From NCBI RefSeq assembly GCF_002078875.1, contig NC_034412.1, forward strand, positions 8,299,568-8,363,567: a stretch of DNA of 64,000 bases, read 5' to 3'. The notes beneath the pieces were generated by a model. That model did not search any database. It worked only from the letters and a program-made list of their open reading frames with translations, and was not told the DNA's origin. The position numbers were made by a program, and so were the translations under genes. The DNA comes from Numida meleagris. Its lineage: Eukaryota > Chordata > Aves > Galliformes > Numididae. Of the stretch, positions 12,401 to 28,100 are shown piece by piece (within the stretch, counting starts at the first letter, position 1; each line of letters opens with the position of its first letter).

Positions 12401-15400
12401 ACTCAGGACATGCAGCTGGCTTAGGGAGGAGAGGCACCACCAAACAACTGCTCACTGCCGGCACCGCGAACTGAGGGGGAGAGGGGATAAAGTCTGCCCT
12501 GTCCTTCTGCCTGGGCAGTTAAACATTAATCTGTCTCGATTTGGAAAAGGAGGAGGTGGGTGGACAGATGGGACACAATGCAAGGCCTTCAGGGCTGCAC
12601 TGGGAGACACAGAGCACCCCCAGAATACCAAAACAGTATGTAATGGTGTAAGCAGTCACAGAAGGCACCTCACCAAACCCAGAGACAGGGATTTGTGCTC
12701 AGCCCATGAATTTTTGGGGTTGCAGGGAGCCCAGAGTCAGGGGAACAAAAGGGACAAAGTGTTGTGGACGAAAGAGCAACAGCGAGCAGAGTAATCCCCC
12801 AGTCTGTACCGTAAGTCCCGAACTCTGTGGGGCTGGCTCCAGGGTAAAAACTAGGGGCACCGGGCTGGACCGGGTACTGCTGTGTCGGGACAACGTACGT
12901 GGAACGACCCTGAAACGGGGGAGAAGAAAGTTGGTTATATCCCCAGCAGGGCACAGGCACATCCCAAACATGTGCGCACCCCAAACCTGTGTGCCATTAG
13001 GGCAGGGCACAGGACACAAGCCAAGCATCACGTATCCACGGTCTGCACACAGAACCCCATGGGTGCTGCCCCTCTGCAGAGCCAGACAACACCCTGATGG
13101 AGTCAGGGACAGCTCAGAGAACCAAGGTAACCCCCTCCACCCCCAGAACAAACTTGGGCTCCAACCCTGGGCCCACCCCAGCCCCCTCCCGCAGAGCCCG
13201 GGGCACAGCCCTCACCTGTCCGGGAATGTAATAGGCTCCTTGGGAAGGTGTGTAGGATATCTGAGAGGGTATCATCATCACCTGGGAAGCAGCTGGATAC
13301 ACATGGGCAGGAGGGCCAGGCCGGGCCGTCGTGTTGCTCTGCACGCGGGACGCGCTGGCGGGAGGCTGGGCCCTGTTCTGGTAGAAATGCTTTGGGAGAG
13401 ACAGGGATGCAGTGAGGCCAGAGTACCAGTACCCCCCTGCCACAGTGCCGATGCAACCAAGCCAGGCCCCCTCCCTACCCCAGAATTTGGGGGGCGGCAA
13501 GTTTACAGCATCCATCACCCCAAAACTCATCCTAGGCACAGAGAACACCCCCGGGTGGAGATTTAAAGAGAGAAGCCCCCCCACTGGGATGCAGTTCCCC
13601 TACCCCCACTTCCAGGCACCCCACATTGGCCCCACGCACCTGCGGGGGGGCCACCTGGCTCCATCCGACCCAGCTCATGCCCAGCACAGCCCACTCCCAG
13701 CCCAACAGGGCCGGCAGCGCCAGCGCCCGGAGCCGGCCACGGCTGCACGCAGCTCAGGGGCAGGTCCCAGCGTGCCTTGCAACGGGGCCGGCACTCGCAC
13801 TGAATGCTGGGACCTGTAGTCCCACTGTGCCATGCCACGCTGTGCCGGACAGCCGGGACACGGAGCCGGCAGCTCCCTCCAGCCCCTGCCTCCCTGCCCA
13901 CTGCTTTGCCAGGTGGCAGCACCCCAGGGTTGGGGAACAGAGGCAGCAGGCAAGGAGGTGGTCGCACACCCGGTGCGCAGGGCAAGGCTGGAGCAAGGAG
14001 AAAGCGTTACCTGGAGAGACCTGAATCCTCCCTGATAGCAAGTGCACGCATACAGAGGGAGATGGGAAAGAGAGAGACAGGAGTTACCGCTGCCGCGCTG
14101 GGATGGATGTGGGTATGGGTGGCAGGAGGGGGACAGGAGGGGTAGTGCAAGCTTGGGGTTGTGGGATGGAGGAGCGGCAGCCGAGCTCCCAGCATGATGC
14201 CCACATCCCAAATCCACCCATGCTGGGGGACGCGGGGAGCTGCCTGCCCCTCTGGAGGTCCCTACGGAGCCAGGGGGACCTGGCACATCGAGGACATTGC
14301 TAGGTTTGTCCCCAGCTGTCCCACTGAGCTGACGGGAGCACAGAGCCTTTGCTCACACTCCCAGGGACCATGTAAGGCAGGAGGGACAGCCACTGTGTCA
14401 CAGGCAGGATGCAGGGGGACACATCCAGCTTGCAGGGCACCGAGGCCGTGTCACCTCCTGGGGCTGCAGCCTCCCACAGCCTAAGGGAAATGATGGGTGC
14501 ACTGCAGAAAGTCACTATCACTCCCAGGGCACTGTGTTAGCCAGGGACAGGCCAGCAGCACGGCACAGCTGCTGCCTCAGAAGACTCCACCCCAGAGAGA
14601 GAAGGAGAAAGATGAGGAGGAGGGCACAGGCAGAAGCAGCAGCCTGGGCCAGGGCTAGCACAGGCAGAGCCACATGCACCAGACTTCATGCAAGAGCAGC
14701 CAAGGAACTTGGGGACACTGCAGCGAAACCCCTCCAGCTGATCCCTCTGAGCAGGTGTCCCTCTTTCCTCTGGCCTGCTCCCCCCCAGGGCTTGGTGCAG
14801 CTCCCCACGTGCTCCCCAAGTGTTTCTGTGGAGTCCCAGTGCTGGGGCTGCCTCGGGTGCTCAGCATGCAGGGTAGGGACTGGTTAGTACCTGCTGGTGA
14901 ATAGCACGAGGCCCTGCTGGAAACTGAGAGAGGAGAGAGCAAGGTTTGGAAAGGGGAGGAAGGAGAGAAGAGTTGTCACTTGGTGGGTGCCCCGGAGAAG
15001 CTATCTGCCCTCACCCCAGAGCTGGGGAGAAGGAACATCACGATGGAGATTTGGGGTAGGCGCACACCAGCCCCATAGGGCAGGATCAGGCTCCTCGCGC
15101 CCCCAGCACTGCTGTGGCCAACCAGCAAGAGCATGGGCTGCTCAGTCAGGAGGCTGCAGCCCCTGACCAGCTCCCCTGAAACCTCTTCTTCCCTTAGCAA
15201 ACCCCTTACCTGTCGCGGCTGAGAAGGCGTATTCATTTGTGAGGTCGGTGTCGGGTTAAAAATCACAGGTGCCGTCTGACCAGGTGGGAACGCTGACTGC
15301 ATGGAGGGAACCAGTGGGCACCACAGCCTCTAGCGGCCTCGTCCCAAATCAGAGAGGCAGAGTTGGGTACCTCCCACCCCAAAAGCCATCGGAGGGGCTT

Positions 15401-15483
15401 TTTGTTACCTGTGGAAGTCCAGGAGAAGGGGCAGGGTGCGGGGCTGTCGGGGCTCCTCCTGTGGGCTGTGGAGCTTTGTTCAT
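488..15483 (-). CDS. EIF4G1: eukaryotic translation initiation factor 4 gamma 1 (eIF4G1)
   Basis: Scaffold of the cytoplasmic eIF4F cap-binding complex, linking PABP, eIF4E, eIF4A, eIF3 and MNK. Thirty-one coding exons: 15483-15409, 15296-15210, 13389-13216, 12909-12810, 11087-10975, 9982-9890, 9811-9745, 9388-8480, 7515-7427, 7226-7040, 6713-6580, 6326-6207, 5990-5817, 5722-5525, 5277-5131, 5041-4805, 4729-4625, 4251-4098, 4006-3906, 3820-3718, 3602-3500, 2838-2591, 2498-2383, 2233-2061, 1929-1804, 1721-1640, 1484-1386, 1294-1160, 1080-999, 930-790, 669-488. They total 4854 bases, 1617 aa (human about 1600). The start MNKAPQ matches the human N-terminus. The eIF4E-binding core YDREFLL is near residue 645, MIF4G about 775-1000, MA3 about 1250-1380 and the W2/MNK domain at the C-terminus, which ends ESDNN. 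The 909-base exon encodes a low-complexity Pro/Glu/Val-rich linker. Acceptors at 5990 and 1484 were chosen by alignment to human over nearby AGs. Two further in-frame cassette exons are listed separately. Confidence 0.97.
6081..6156 (-). ncRNA. SNORD66: box C/D snoRNA, SNORD66 (copy 1) in an EIF4G1 intron
   Basis: Read on the minus strand: box C GTGATGA (6151-6145), a guide GTGTCTGGGCCA directly before D' box CTGA, a C'-like GTGATGG, and terminal D box CTGA (6088-6085). Human SNORD66 lies in an EIF4G1 intron and shares the GTGTCTGGGCCACTGA core and the 3' portion. The guide pairs with 18S rRNA GGCCCGGACAC with one G-U wobble. The D'+5 rule points to a C residue, consistent with the known C1272 target. 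Confidence 0.92.
7306..7384 (-). ncRNA. box C/D snoRNA, second SNORD66-like copy in another EIF4G1 intron
   Basis: On the minus strand: box C GTGATGA (7377-7371), the same guide and D' segment GTGTCTGGGCCACTGA as copy 1, a C'-like GTGATGG, and D box CTGA (7313-7310). A CCCTC/GAGGG terminal stem is visible. The 5' half and the D'-C' spacer differ from copy 1 while guide and boxes are kept, which suggests a functional paralogue rather than a decayed duplicate. Confidence 0.88.
7516..8479. other. C/A-rich low-complexity intron of EIF4G1
   Basis: Intron dense in CCCCA and CACACC stretches with degenerate internal repetition. It opens a 317-codon plus-strand frame with no recognisable protein features. 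No RNA gene or element was seen. Confidence 0.5.
13798..13822 (-). promoter_or_regulatory. ZNF143/Staf-type motif inside an EIF4G1 intron
   Basis: The minus strand reads ACTACAGGTCCCAGCATTC, close to the ZNF143 SBS consensus ACTACAnnTCCCAGnATGC. It lies between coding exons 2 and 3, upstream of exon 3 in the direction of transcription, where an internal promoter could sit. Confidence 0.45.
14011..14031 (-). CDS. EIF4G1: 21-nt in-frame microexon of EIF4G1
   Basis: A CTATCAG acceptor and a GTAACG donor flank exactly 21 bases encoding GGFRSLQ. Coding exons 2 and 3 both break between codons, so inclusion keeps frame. A neuronal microexon at this kind of position is known for mammalian eIF4G1 and eIF4G3. 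Inclusion level cannot be read from DNA. Confidence 0.8.
14891..14923 (-). CDS. EIF4G1: 33-nt in-frame cassette exon of EIF4G1
   Basis: A CTCTCTCAG acceptor and a GTACTA donor flank 33 bases encoding [11 protein letters not shown], again in phase 0. With the 21-nt microexon it would insert 18 residues between the PSQPRQ and HFYQNR segments of the N-terminal region. The segment resembles residues I recall from eIF4G-family isoforms. Confidence 0.7.
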
Positions 15484-16458
15484 TTCATGTGGTTGTGCAT
15501 AAGGATCCCCTTGCTATCTGCAGGCACAGGCACAAGCTGGATGGCATCGTATTCACAGTGCTGCAGCCTCTAGTATTCTCCTGCCCTAAAATGGGGCAAT
15601 GCAGCCCCTCTGAGGAGCTTTGGGAGCTCGGGTGGAGTTGGACAGAGGCTGACGCCGGGGTGCCCTGGCTCCACCCCGGCTGACCTACTAAGTGCTTCCC
15701 CTGGCCGGCCAAACCTGTTCCTGCCGGTGGTGCCGGGAGCCCAGCTCATGCCGCAAACGCCTACCGGGGAAGGCAGGGAGCAGCTCCCACGTCCCCCCCC
15801 CCAGCCACCACGCCACTGCTGCTCCCGCCTTTGGGGAGGCAGCTGGGTCCCAGGAGGAACTTGGCACCTGGTGCCATGCTCCCTGCCCCAGCACAAAGGG
15901 CACCCAGGCAGGAGAGAGGAGGTGCCCCCTGAGTTGCACCCCAAGAGGGGTCCCCGTGTCCCACAGCACCATTAGAGCGGGGAAGGGGGGGGGGGGGGCC
16001 ACTCACTGCCAGCCAGGCCGCCCCATGAGCAGTGCCTGTAACCTGACGCCTGGCTGCGTCAGCACTCGTGGCCCTGCCGGCACCCCAGCCCCTTTGCCGG
16101 CCCCCCAGCCCCATAGTGAGCCAGGCACAGGCTATCCCCCTCACTTTCCTGTCACCCCCCAGGTGTGGGGGTAGCAACCTTTGGAGGGACACCCAACAAT
16201 GAGTACAGCCATCAGCCCTGATACCATCTGGGTGCTTGGATGGGGCCCGTACCCATACTCACTCAGGGCACTGACAGCCCCCGTTAACAGGGGGGCAAAA
16301 GGATTTAAGGCACAGCAGGGACAGGAGCTCCTGGGGACAGCCACGCCACCAGGCCCATAAAGCCGCACTGGGCTCCCCGTCACCGCCACATGCCTGGCCC
16401 CAGAGGGAGGGACACCACAACCCGGCCACCCAGTGCCTGCACAGCACCCCATACTCAC

Positions 16459-17245
16459 CCCCCCGCGGGAAAAACCTGGGCCGACTGAGCGGGCCTGCAG
16501 AGACCTTTCATCCGACTGACTGAGACAGCGGGAGGGGAGAGAGGGGAGGAGAGACACAGTCAGCCCGAGGCCCTGCGAGAGGCCGCCGGGAGCATGAGGC
16601 CGCGTCAGGCCACGGGGCCTGCTGCTAGGCCCCCAAACACACTCAGGCCCAGCGCTGCCCCGCTGCCACCCCCTAGCGCGGGGCTGAGGGGAGGGGGCTA
16701 CTCGGTGCCCCACAGTCACGGGCCCAGGCCGCACTGCAGGCGGCAGAGGCCCAGCCCTATAGGCCCGAAGCGCCGCCCGAAGGGATTTGGGGCCCGCACC
16801 CCACAGGGGCGGCAGAAGCCCCGCAAAGCCCCTCCTGCTGCTGCCTACCGGGCCCGGCCACTTCCACCCGGTCCACCCCGCGTCCGTGCGGCCGCCCGCG
16901 TCCCGCCGTGCCCTCCTCCCCCGCCGCGGGGCGATGACGGGGCCGTTCCCCCAGGCCGGGTCGGGCCGTCGCGGCGTCTGCCGGGCCCCAGCACCGCCGC
17001 CTGACGCGGCCCCGGACCGGCCCGACCGGCTGCGGGCGGGGGGGCAGAGCAACAGTGCGGGGCGGCGGTGACTCACCCCGGGGCGGGGGGAAGGCCAGAG
17101 GGGCCGGCACCATCTTGGCGGCCCCGGGAGGAGGAAGGAGCGGAGCGGGGCACGGCGCAGGGCCCAGGGCGGCACCCGGCGCTCCGCTCCCCCCCGCGGC
17201 GGCGCGGCCTCTGCCAAGGACACGTGTCACTGCCGCCCGCCGCCA
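16459..17245 (-). promoter_or_regulatory. EIF4G1: EIF4G1 5' UTR exons and GC-rich promoter
   Basis: A CpG-rich block. A likely first exon ends at 17077 (donor GGGGTGAGT). A possible small 5' UTR exon is 16494-16459 (CTGCAG acceptor, GTGAGT donor). A YY1-type CCAAGATGG (17118-17110) lies in or near exon 1 and contains an upstream ATG. The sequence then runs into the assembly gap, so the transcription start may be missing. Confidence 0.55.
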
Positions 17246-17882
17246 NNNNNNNNNNNNNNNNNNNNNNNNNNNNNNNNNNNNNNNNNNNNNNNNNNNNNNN
17301 NNNNNNNNNNNNNNNNNNNNNNNNNNNNNNNNNNNNNNNNNNNNNNNNNNNNNNNNNNNNNNNNNNNNNNNNNNNNNNNNNNNNNNNNNNNNNNNNNNNN
17401 NNNNNNNNNNNNNNNNNNNNNNNNNNNNNNNNNNNNNNNNNNNNNNNNNNNNNNNNNNNNNNNNNNNNNNNNNNNNNNNNNNNNNNNNNNNNNNNNNNNN
17501 NNNNNNNNNNNNNNNNNNNNNNNNNNNNNNNNNNNNNNNNNNNNNNNNNNNNNNNNNNNNNNNNNNNNNNNNNNNNNNNNNNNNNNNNNNNNNNNNNNNN
17601 NNNNNNNNNNNNNNNNNNNNNNNNNNNNNNNNNNNNNNNNNNNNNNNNNNNNNNNNNNNNNNNNNNNNNNNNNNNNNNNNNNNNNNNNNNNNNNNNNNNN
17701 NNNNNNNNNNNNNNNNNNNNNNNNNNNNNNNNNNNNNNNNNNNNNNNNNNNNNNNNNNNNNNNNNNNNNNNNNNNNNNNNNNNNNNNNNNNNNNNNNNNN
17801 NNNNNNNNNNCTGAAGCCGCCCCGGGGACCGCCCGTGGCACGTGACGCTGAGGGAGCACCGCCCTTTGGCCTGTGTCACGTG
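17221..17882. promoter_or_regulatory. three CACGTG E-boxes around the EIF4G1 promoter gap
   Basis: Palindromic CACGTG at 17221-17226, 17839-17844 and 17877-17882 flank the 565-base gap. These are MYC/MAX, USF or TFE3-type sites. EIF4G1 is a known MYC target. Occupancy is inference. Confidence 0.5.
17246..17810. other. assembly gap (565 N)
   Basis: Unresolved bases in the CpG-rich region upstream of EIF4G1. All long reading frames through it are meaningless. Confidence 1.
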
Positions 17883-18500
17883 GTGGGGTGGAGAAAAGGG
17901 GCGGGTCTCGCTGGGAACGCCCGCTCGGCGTGGGAGTCCCGCCACCCCCGGGAGCACGCGGCCCCGGCGCCCGCCCGCGCAGCCGCCGGGATCCTCGGAA
18001 CCCTCCCCGGGACCGGCACGCCCCTCCCGGTGCCACCCCCCAGCCTGGCACGGAGTCTCCCGCGCCCCAACCAACCCCTCCGTGTCCTCGCATGGCCCCG
18101 CGGCACCCCAGGCCCTGGCAGGGTGCCCGGCTGGCAGCAGGCACCGGGGGACACAGGGACAGCGAGGGCTGGGACGCCGCCAGAGCCCGCGGGGATAGCC
18201 AGCAGAGCCCTGCCATCCTCGCGAGCCCCAGGTACCCGCCCCACCCTGGCATTCCCAGGCCAGGGTAGCTCTCCAGAACTAGGGACCCACTCAGGGCACC
18301 GACCCTGCTGGTTTGGAAGCAGGACAGGCTTCTCCTCTTCCCCAGAATCTTCCCCCGGTGCCCCCCTCCCTCTCCCAGAGCAATTCCATTGCAGCACCCG
18401 AGCATCTGTGAAGCTATCAAACCCCGTATGGCACTTTCAAGGCGTTAAGAGCGCACAGGGGCTGCACGAGGAAGAGAGGCTCAGAATTCAAGGATAACAG
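17811..18500. other. intergenic DNA between PSMD2 3' end and EIF4G1 promoter
   Basis: GC-rich sequence grading from CpG-rich (17811-18100) to ordinary. No coding or RNA feature is supported apart from the E-boxes listed separately. The two genes run in the same direction with about 1.4 kb between PSMD2 cleavage and EIF4G1 exon 1, including the gap. Confidence 0.5.
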
Positions 18501-18522
18501 AGCAGCACCAGTATATGTATAC

Positions 18523-18528
18523 TTTATT
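18523..18528 (-). terminator. PSMD2: PSMD2 poly(A) signal
   Basis: AATAAA on the minus strand about 100 bases after the PSMD2 stop codon, giving a very short 3' UTR. Confidence 0.8.
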
Positions 18529-18625
18529 TCCTCATCTCCCAGTAGCAAATTAAAAAAAAAGACACAACCATTCTCCCCCCCCACCCCGCTGCCTATCCCC
18601 ACCCCCCAGTCCCAGCGCCCCCAGC

Positions 18626-24117
<5,492 letters not shown>

Positions 24118-24179
24118 GACCGCTCCGCCGCACACCGGCCCCGCTCTGCGCCTGCGCCCGGCCCGCGCCCGCAACCAAT

Positions 24180-25045
24180 CGCAGCCCGTGGTCGTCGTGA
24201 CGCCATCACCACGCGCCCGACGGGCGTTGCTGTGGGCTGGGAGTGGGCTGGGAGTGGGCGGGGGTAAGAGGGCACCGCCCCCGTGGCGGAGCGCCGAGCG
24301 CTGTCACTCGTGGAAGTGGGGCGCGGCAGTGGCGGGGATAGGGCGGCTTGGGGACTTGGGGACATGGGGACTGGGAACCTAGCGGGGGATCACTGCCCGA
24401 GGAGCAGTGACACGCGTGGAACCGCTGCCGGACACGCATGACACACACATACGCAGGCGTGCAGCACTGTGCCCGCCGGTACCGCCACCCGCCCGCTGGA
24501 ACCCGGGGGTGGCAGCGCCGGGACGCGCCGCTTACTCCCCCCGCACGGCGCTGCCGAGCCACCACTGCCGTGGGCGGCTGTGGCTGTGCGTGACACCGTG
24601 CGTGACATCGCGTGGGCGGCCGTGCCGTGAGGCACGGGAGCGGTGCGGCTGTGTGTGTCCCCGGTGATGTACCCCGTGCCAGTCCCGCTGTGCGCATCAC
24701 TGTGACCGTGACCGCGCCCGGTGCGGTGCCGGTGCCGCGGCTCCGCCCGTGCGCACGGCGGGCGCGGCCCCTCGCGGTCACCTCGGCGGCGGGGCCGGGC
24801 GGAGAGGCTCGCGGTGCCCCCGCTCCAGCCACCCCTGGGGGGCACCGATCCCAACCGTCCCCACCCCCCGGTGCCAACGAGCCGCGCCCCGCTGGTACCC
24901 AAACCCCGGCCCCTTCCCTCTGCGGCGGCTCCATCCATCCCAGCCGGGTGTCGCTCCCGCTCCCGGTCCTATTCCCGGTGCCGGTGCCGGGCCATGGCGG
25001 AGGCAGGCGGCGCTGCGGCGGCGGCGGGGGCCCGGCGCGGGCCGG
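24180..25045. promoter_or_regulatory. divergent CpG-rich promoter region between PSMD2 and ECE2
   Basis: Head-to-head spacing of about 1 kb between the two start codons, very rich in CpG. An upstream ATG at 24994 opens an Ala/Gly-rich frame that enters the gap before ECE2, so it may be an extended ECE2 N-terminus or 5' UTR. Confidence 0.5.
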
Positions 25046-25097
25046 NNNNNNNNNNNNNNNNNNNNNNNNNNNNNNNNNNNNNNNNNNNNNNNNNNNN
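25046..25097. other. assembly gap (52 N)
   Basis: Gap immediately upstream of the ECE2 start codon. Whether a longer N-terminal reading frame crosses it cannot be decided. Confidence 1.
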
Positions 25098-25104
25098 GGC
25101 CAGG

Positions 25105-28100
25105 ATGAACGTGGCCCTGCAGGAGCTCGGACACGCCGTGAGTGTCGGCAGGGAGGGACGCAGGGGACAGGAGGTGGGGGCGCGGGGACAGCCCGCGTCT
25201 TTGGGCTGGAGAGCTGCGGGAGATGGGGAGGGCTGCAGGGGGATGCGGGGGGAAGGAGCCGGGAGGAGAAAGGGGATTGAGAGCCCGTGGGATGAGGGGG
25301 CTGGAGGGGCTCCCCACGGCAGCAGGGGGAGAGGGGGAAAGGGACCTCCCTGCTGGGGGAAATGGGGCAGCTCGGGATGAACCCAGAGCCCCTCGCTGTG
25401 CCAGAGCGGGGAGCACACCTGGAGCTTGTGGATGCCGCCCGTAGGGTGCCCCATAGCAAGCCCCGGGGCTGGGGGGCCCATTCTCCCCATGGATGGGGCA
25501 GCTGGAGCCCAGGGTCCAGGTCCTGCCCCAGCCTCAGGAGAGGTGCAGCTGGAGGTGACACGGGGCACCATGGCAGACTGGGGTGCCCAGCTGGCCCCGA
25601 TCCCAGGCTGCCTGCTGCCACCATTCCACAGAGATGCTTCCCAGGACCCCCCTGCCAAGCCCCCTCCCTGGGTCCCAGTGATGGGCAGGGGAGCTGGGAG
25701 CGGGGAGCAGAGCACTTATTCTTCCCCCCCCACTCTCTCCCCCCCGGCAACTTCATGCCCCTGAGCACTGCAGAGATGCGCAGATGGAGGCTGAGCCACA
25801 GCCCACCCAGGCATTAACTGTGAAGCCTAAGGATGGCGCACACCCAGAAACACTATAGCAAAGCACCCAGCTCCTTCATCCAGTTCAATCCCCCCCATCC
25901 CTACCTCCTAGCTGAGCCCTTTGCAGCCTCCATGGCCGTGGGGTGCAAGCAGAAGGGCTGCCTCCACACCCTGGTGCAAAAGGGTCCCTGGCCCACCAGT
26001 GTCACTGGTCCTTTACAACCAGCTGATGCCCCCTGGTACCCCTGTCCCCCTGGATCCCCGCACCCTGCCCTGCACAAGACAGGGGGGAAGGGGAGAGGGC
26101 TTCCAGATGTTTCAGACCGGTGCACATCTGCATGGAAAGTTCCAGGTGGGGGGGAGGGGAGAGGCAGCAGCACTAAGCAACGGTTGCCAGGAGATAGGGA
26201 GTGCATCTCCGCGGCGATGTGGCACCTGTCAGCGGGGTGATGCCGCCGTTGCCATGGTGATGCGCAGGGATGCTCAGGCCCCTGAGGCCCCCACCAGCAT
26301 CCCACATTGCGCTCCCCAGGGTGAACTGGGGATGGGGCCAGCTTCTGGGGGAGGCCCCGTCCTCCCACTGCACCTGCTGTAAGAGGCAGAGGGGGCAGTG
26401 GGGTGCAGCCCCCCCAGCCCGCTTTCCCCTCTCAGATGCCTGACTACAAGCATGCCACGCTGCAGGAGGACGAGGGCCCGGAGGCAGCAGGGGATGGCAG
26501 CGCTTCCCCTGACAGCGTAGAGGTGAGCTATGCTCCAGTCCCCCTGCTTTGCTTGGGACCCCTTTCCTGCAGCCCCAGCCTGCCCGCAGCGGGAGTGGGG
26601 CCGGGAGCCCAGCCAGCCCTGGCTGTCCCCAGACAATGTGCTGGGAGGCAGCCAAAATGCAGCAGAGTGTTCCCCTTCCCTGCAGCTGGGTGGGGGTGCA
26701 CCAGTATCCACAAATGGCTTGTCCGTAAGGGATGCACCACCTTCAGGGTGACTGCTTCCAAGCTTGGTCCCCATCTGGTCCCCATGCCCCACAGCCAAGC
26801 CGGGGCTCCTGGGAGCAGTTAGGGGGGGATGTGATGCCAGCCCCTGCCTCCTGCCCAGGTGGGGTTTCGGAAGGGGACAGGGCCACTGCTGAGCCGCCTG
26901 GCCTCGCGGTCCCAACTGGAGCTGGTGCTCTGTACTGTCGCCGTCACACTGGCCCTGCTGCTCAGCGTCACTGTCGTGGCTCTGGCCATCCAGTACAGCA
27001 GAGGTAGGAGACGCCTGTGCTGGGGTAGAGATGGCATCCCCCGTCGTGGGGACAGCAGGTCGCTGTGTGCTGTACTCACCCTGGGGAGCAGTCCCACTCC
27101 GTGCCTCAGTTTCCCCCCAGGCATGCCTTCCCCTGCAGATCCCTCCCACACCATGTGCCTGACGGATGCCTGCATCCGGGTGGCCAGCAAGATCCTGGAG
27201 GCCCTGGACACGGACACCGACCCGTGCCAGGACTTCTACCAGTACTCATGCGGGGGCTGGATCAAGAGGAACCCACTGCCCAATGGGCGCTCCAAGTGGA
27301 GCACCTTCAACAGCATCTGGGACCAGAACCAGGCCATCATGAAGCACCTCCTTGGTGGGCATGGGGGGAGGGGGGGCTGTCAGAGGGGGCCAGCAGAAGG
27401 AGTTTGGGCTGAGCTGTAGTATCCTGCAGAGAACTCCAGCTTCAACTCCAGCAGCGAGGCGGAGAGGAAGACGCAGCGCTACTACCTGTCCTGCCTCAAG
27501 GAGCAGAGAATCGAGGAGCTAGGCTCCCAGCCCCTCATGGAGCTCATCGACAAGGTGAGGGCTCAGTCAGCCCTGGGGACAGCCCTGGAGCCTTCCCCAC
27601 TGCACTGGGTGACAAACACGCCCTGGTACCATTTGGTGGCAGATCGGCGGATGGAACGTCACCGGCTCCTGGAACCAGAGCAGCTTCATGGAGGTGCTGA
27701 AGATGGTGTCAGGCACCTACCGAGCAACCCCGTTCTTCACCGTGTATGTGGGTGCGGACTCCAAGAGCTCCAACAGCAATGTCATCCAGGTGGGCACCAG
27801 GGGCAGCAGGCAGTGGGGGCACTGGGACGTATGGGATGCCCATGCTGCTGCCCCTCTGTCTTCCAGGTGGACCAGTCGGGCCTTTTCCTCCCATCCCGGG
27901 ATTACTACCTGAACAAGACTGCCAATGAGAAGGTGAGTCCAGGAGCACTGCATGGAGCTGGGGGCTTGGGGACAGCGGGTCCAGGGGGGCAGCAGGTCTG
28001 AGCCCCCCGGAGGTGGCATGGGGTGGCCAAACTGGGAACCCAGGGGCAGAGGAGAACTGCAGATGTGTCTTTGGGTCTCGCCAGGTCCTGACTGCGTACC

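Noticed and set aside
17055..18497. Long frames running through the N gap
   Set aside because: Open only because N codons cannot be stops.
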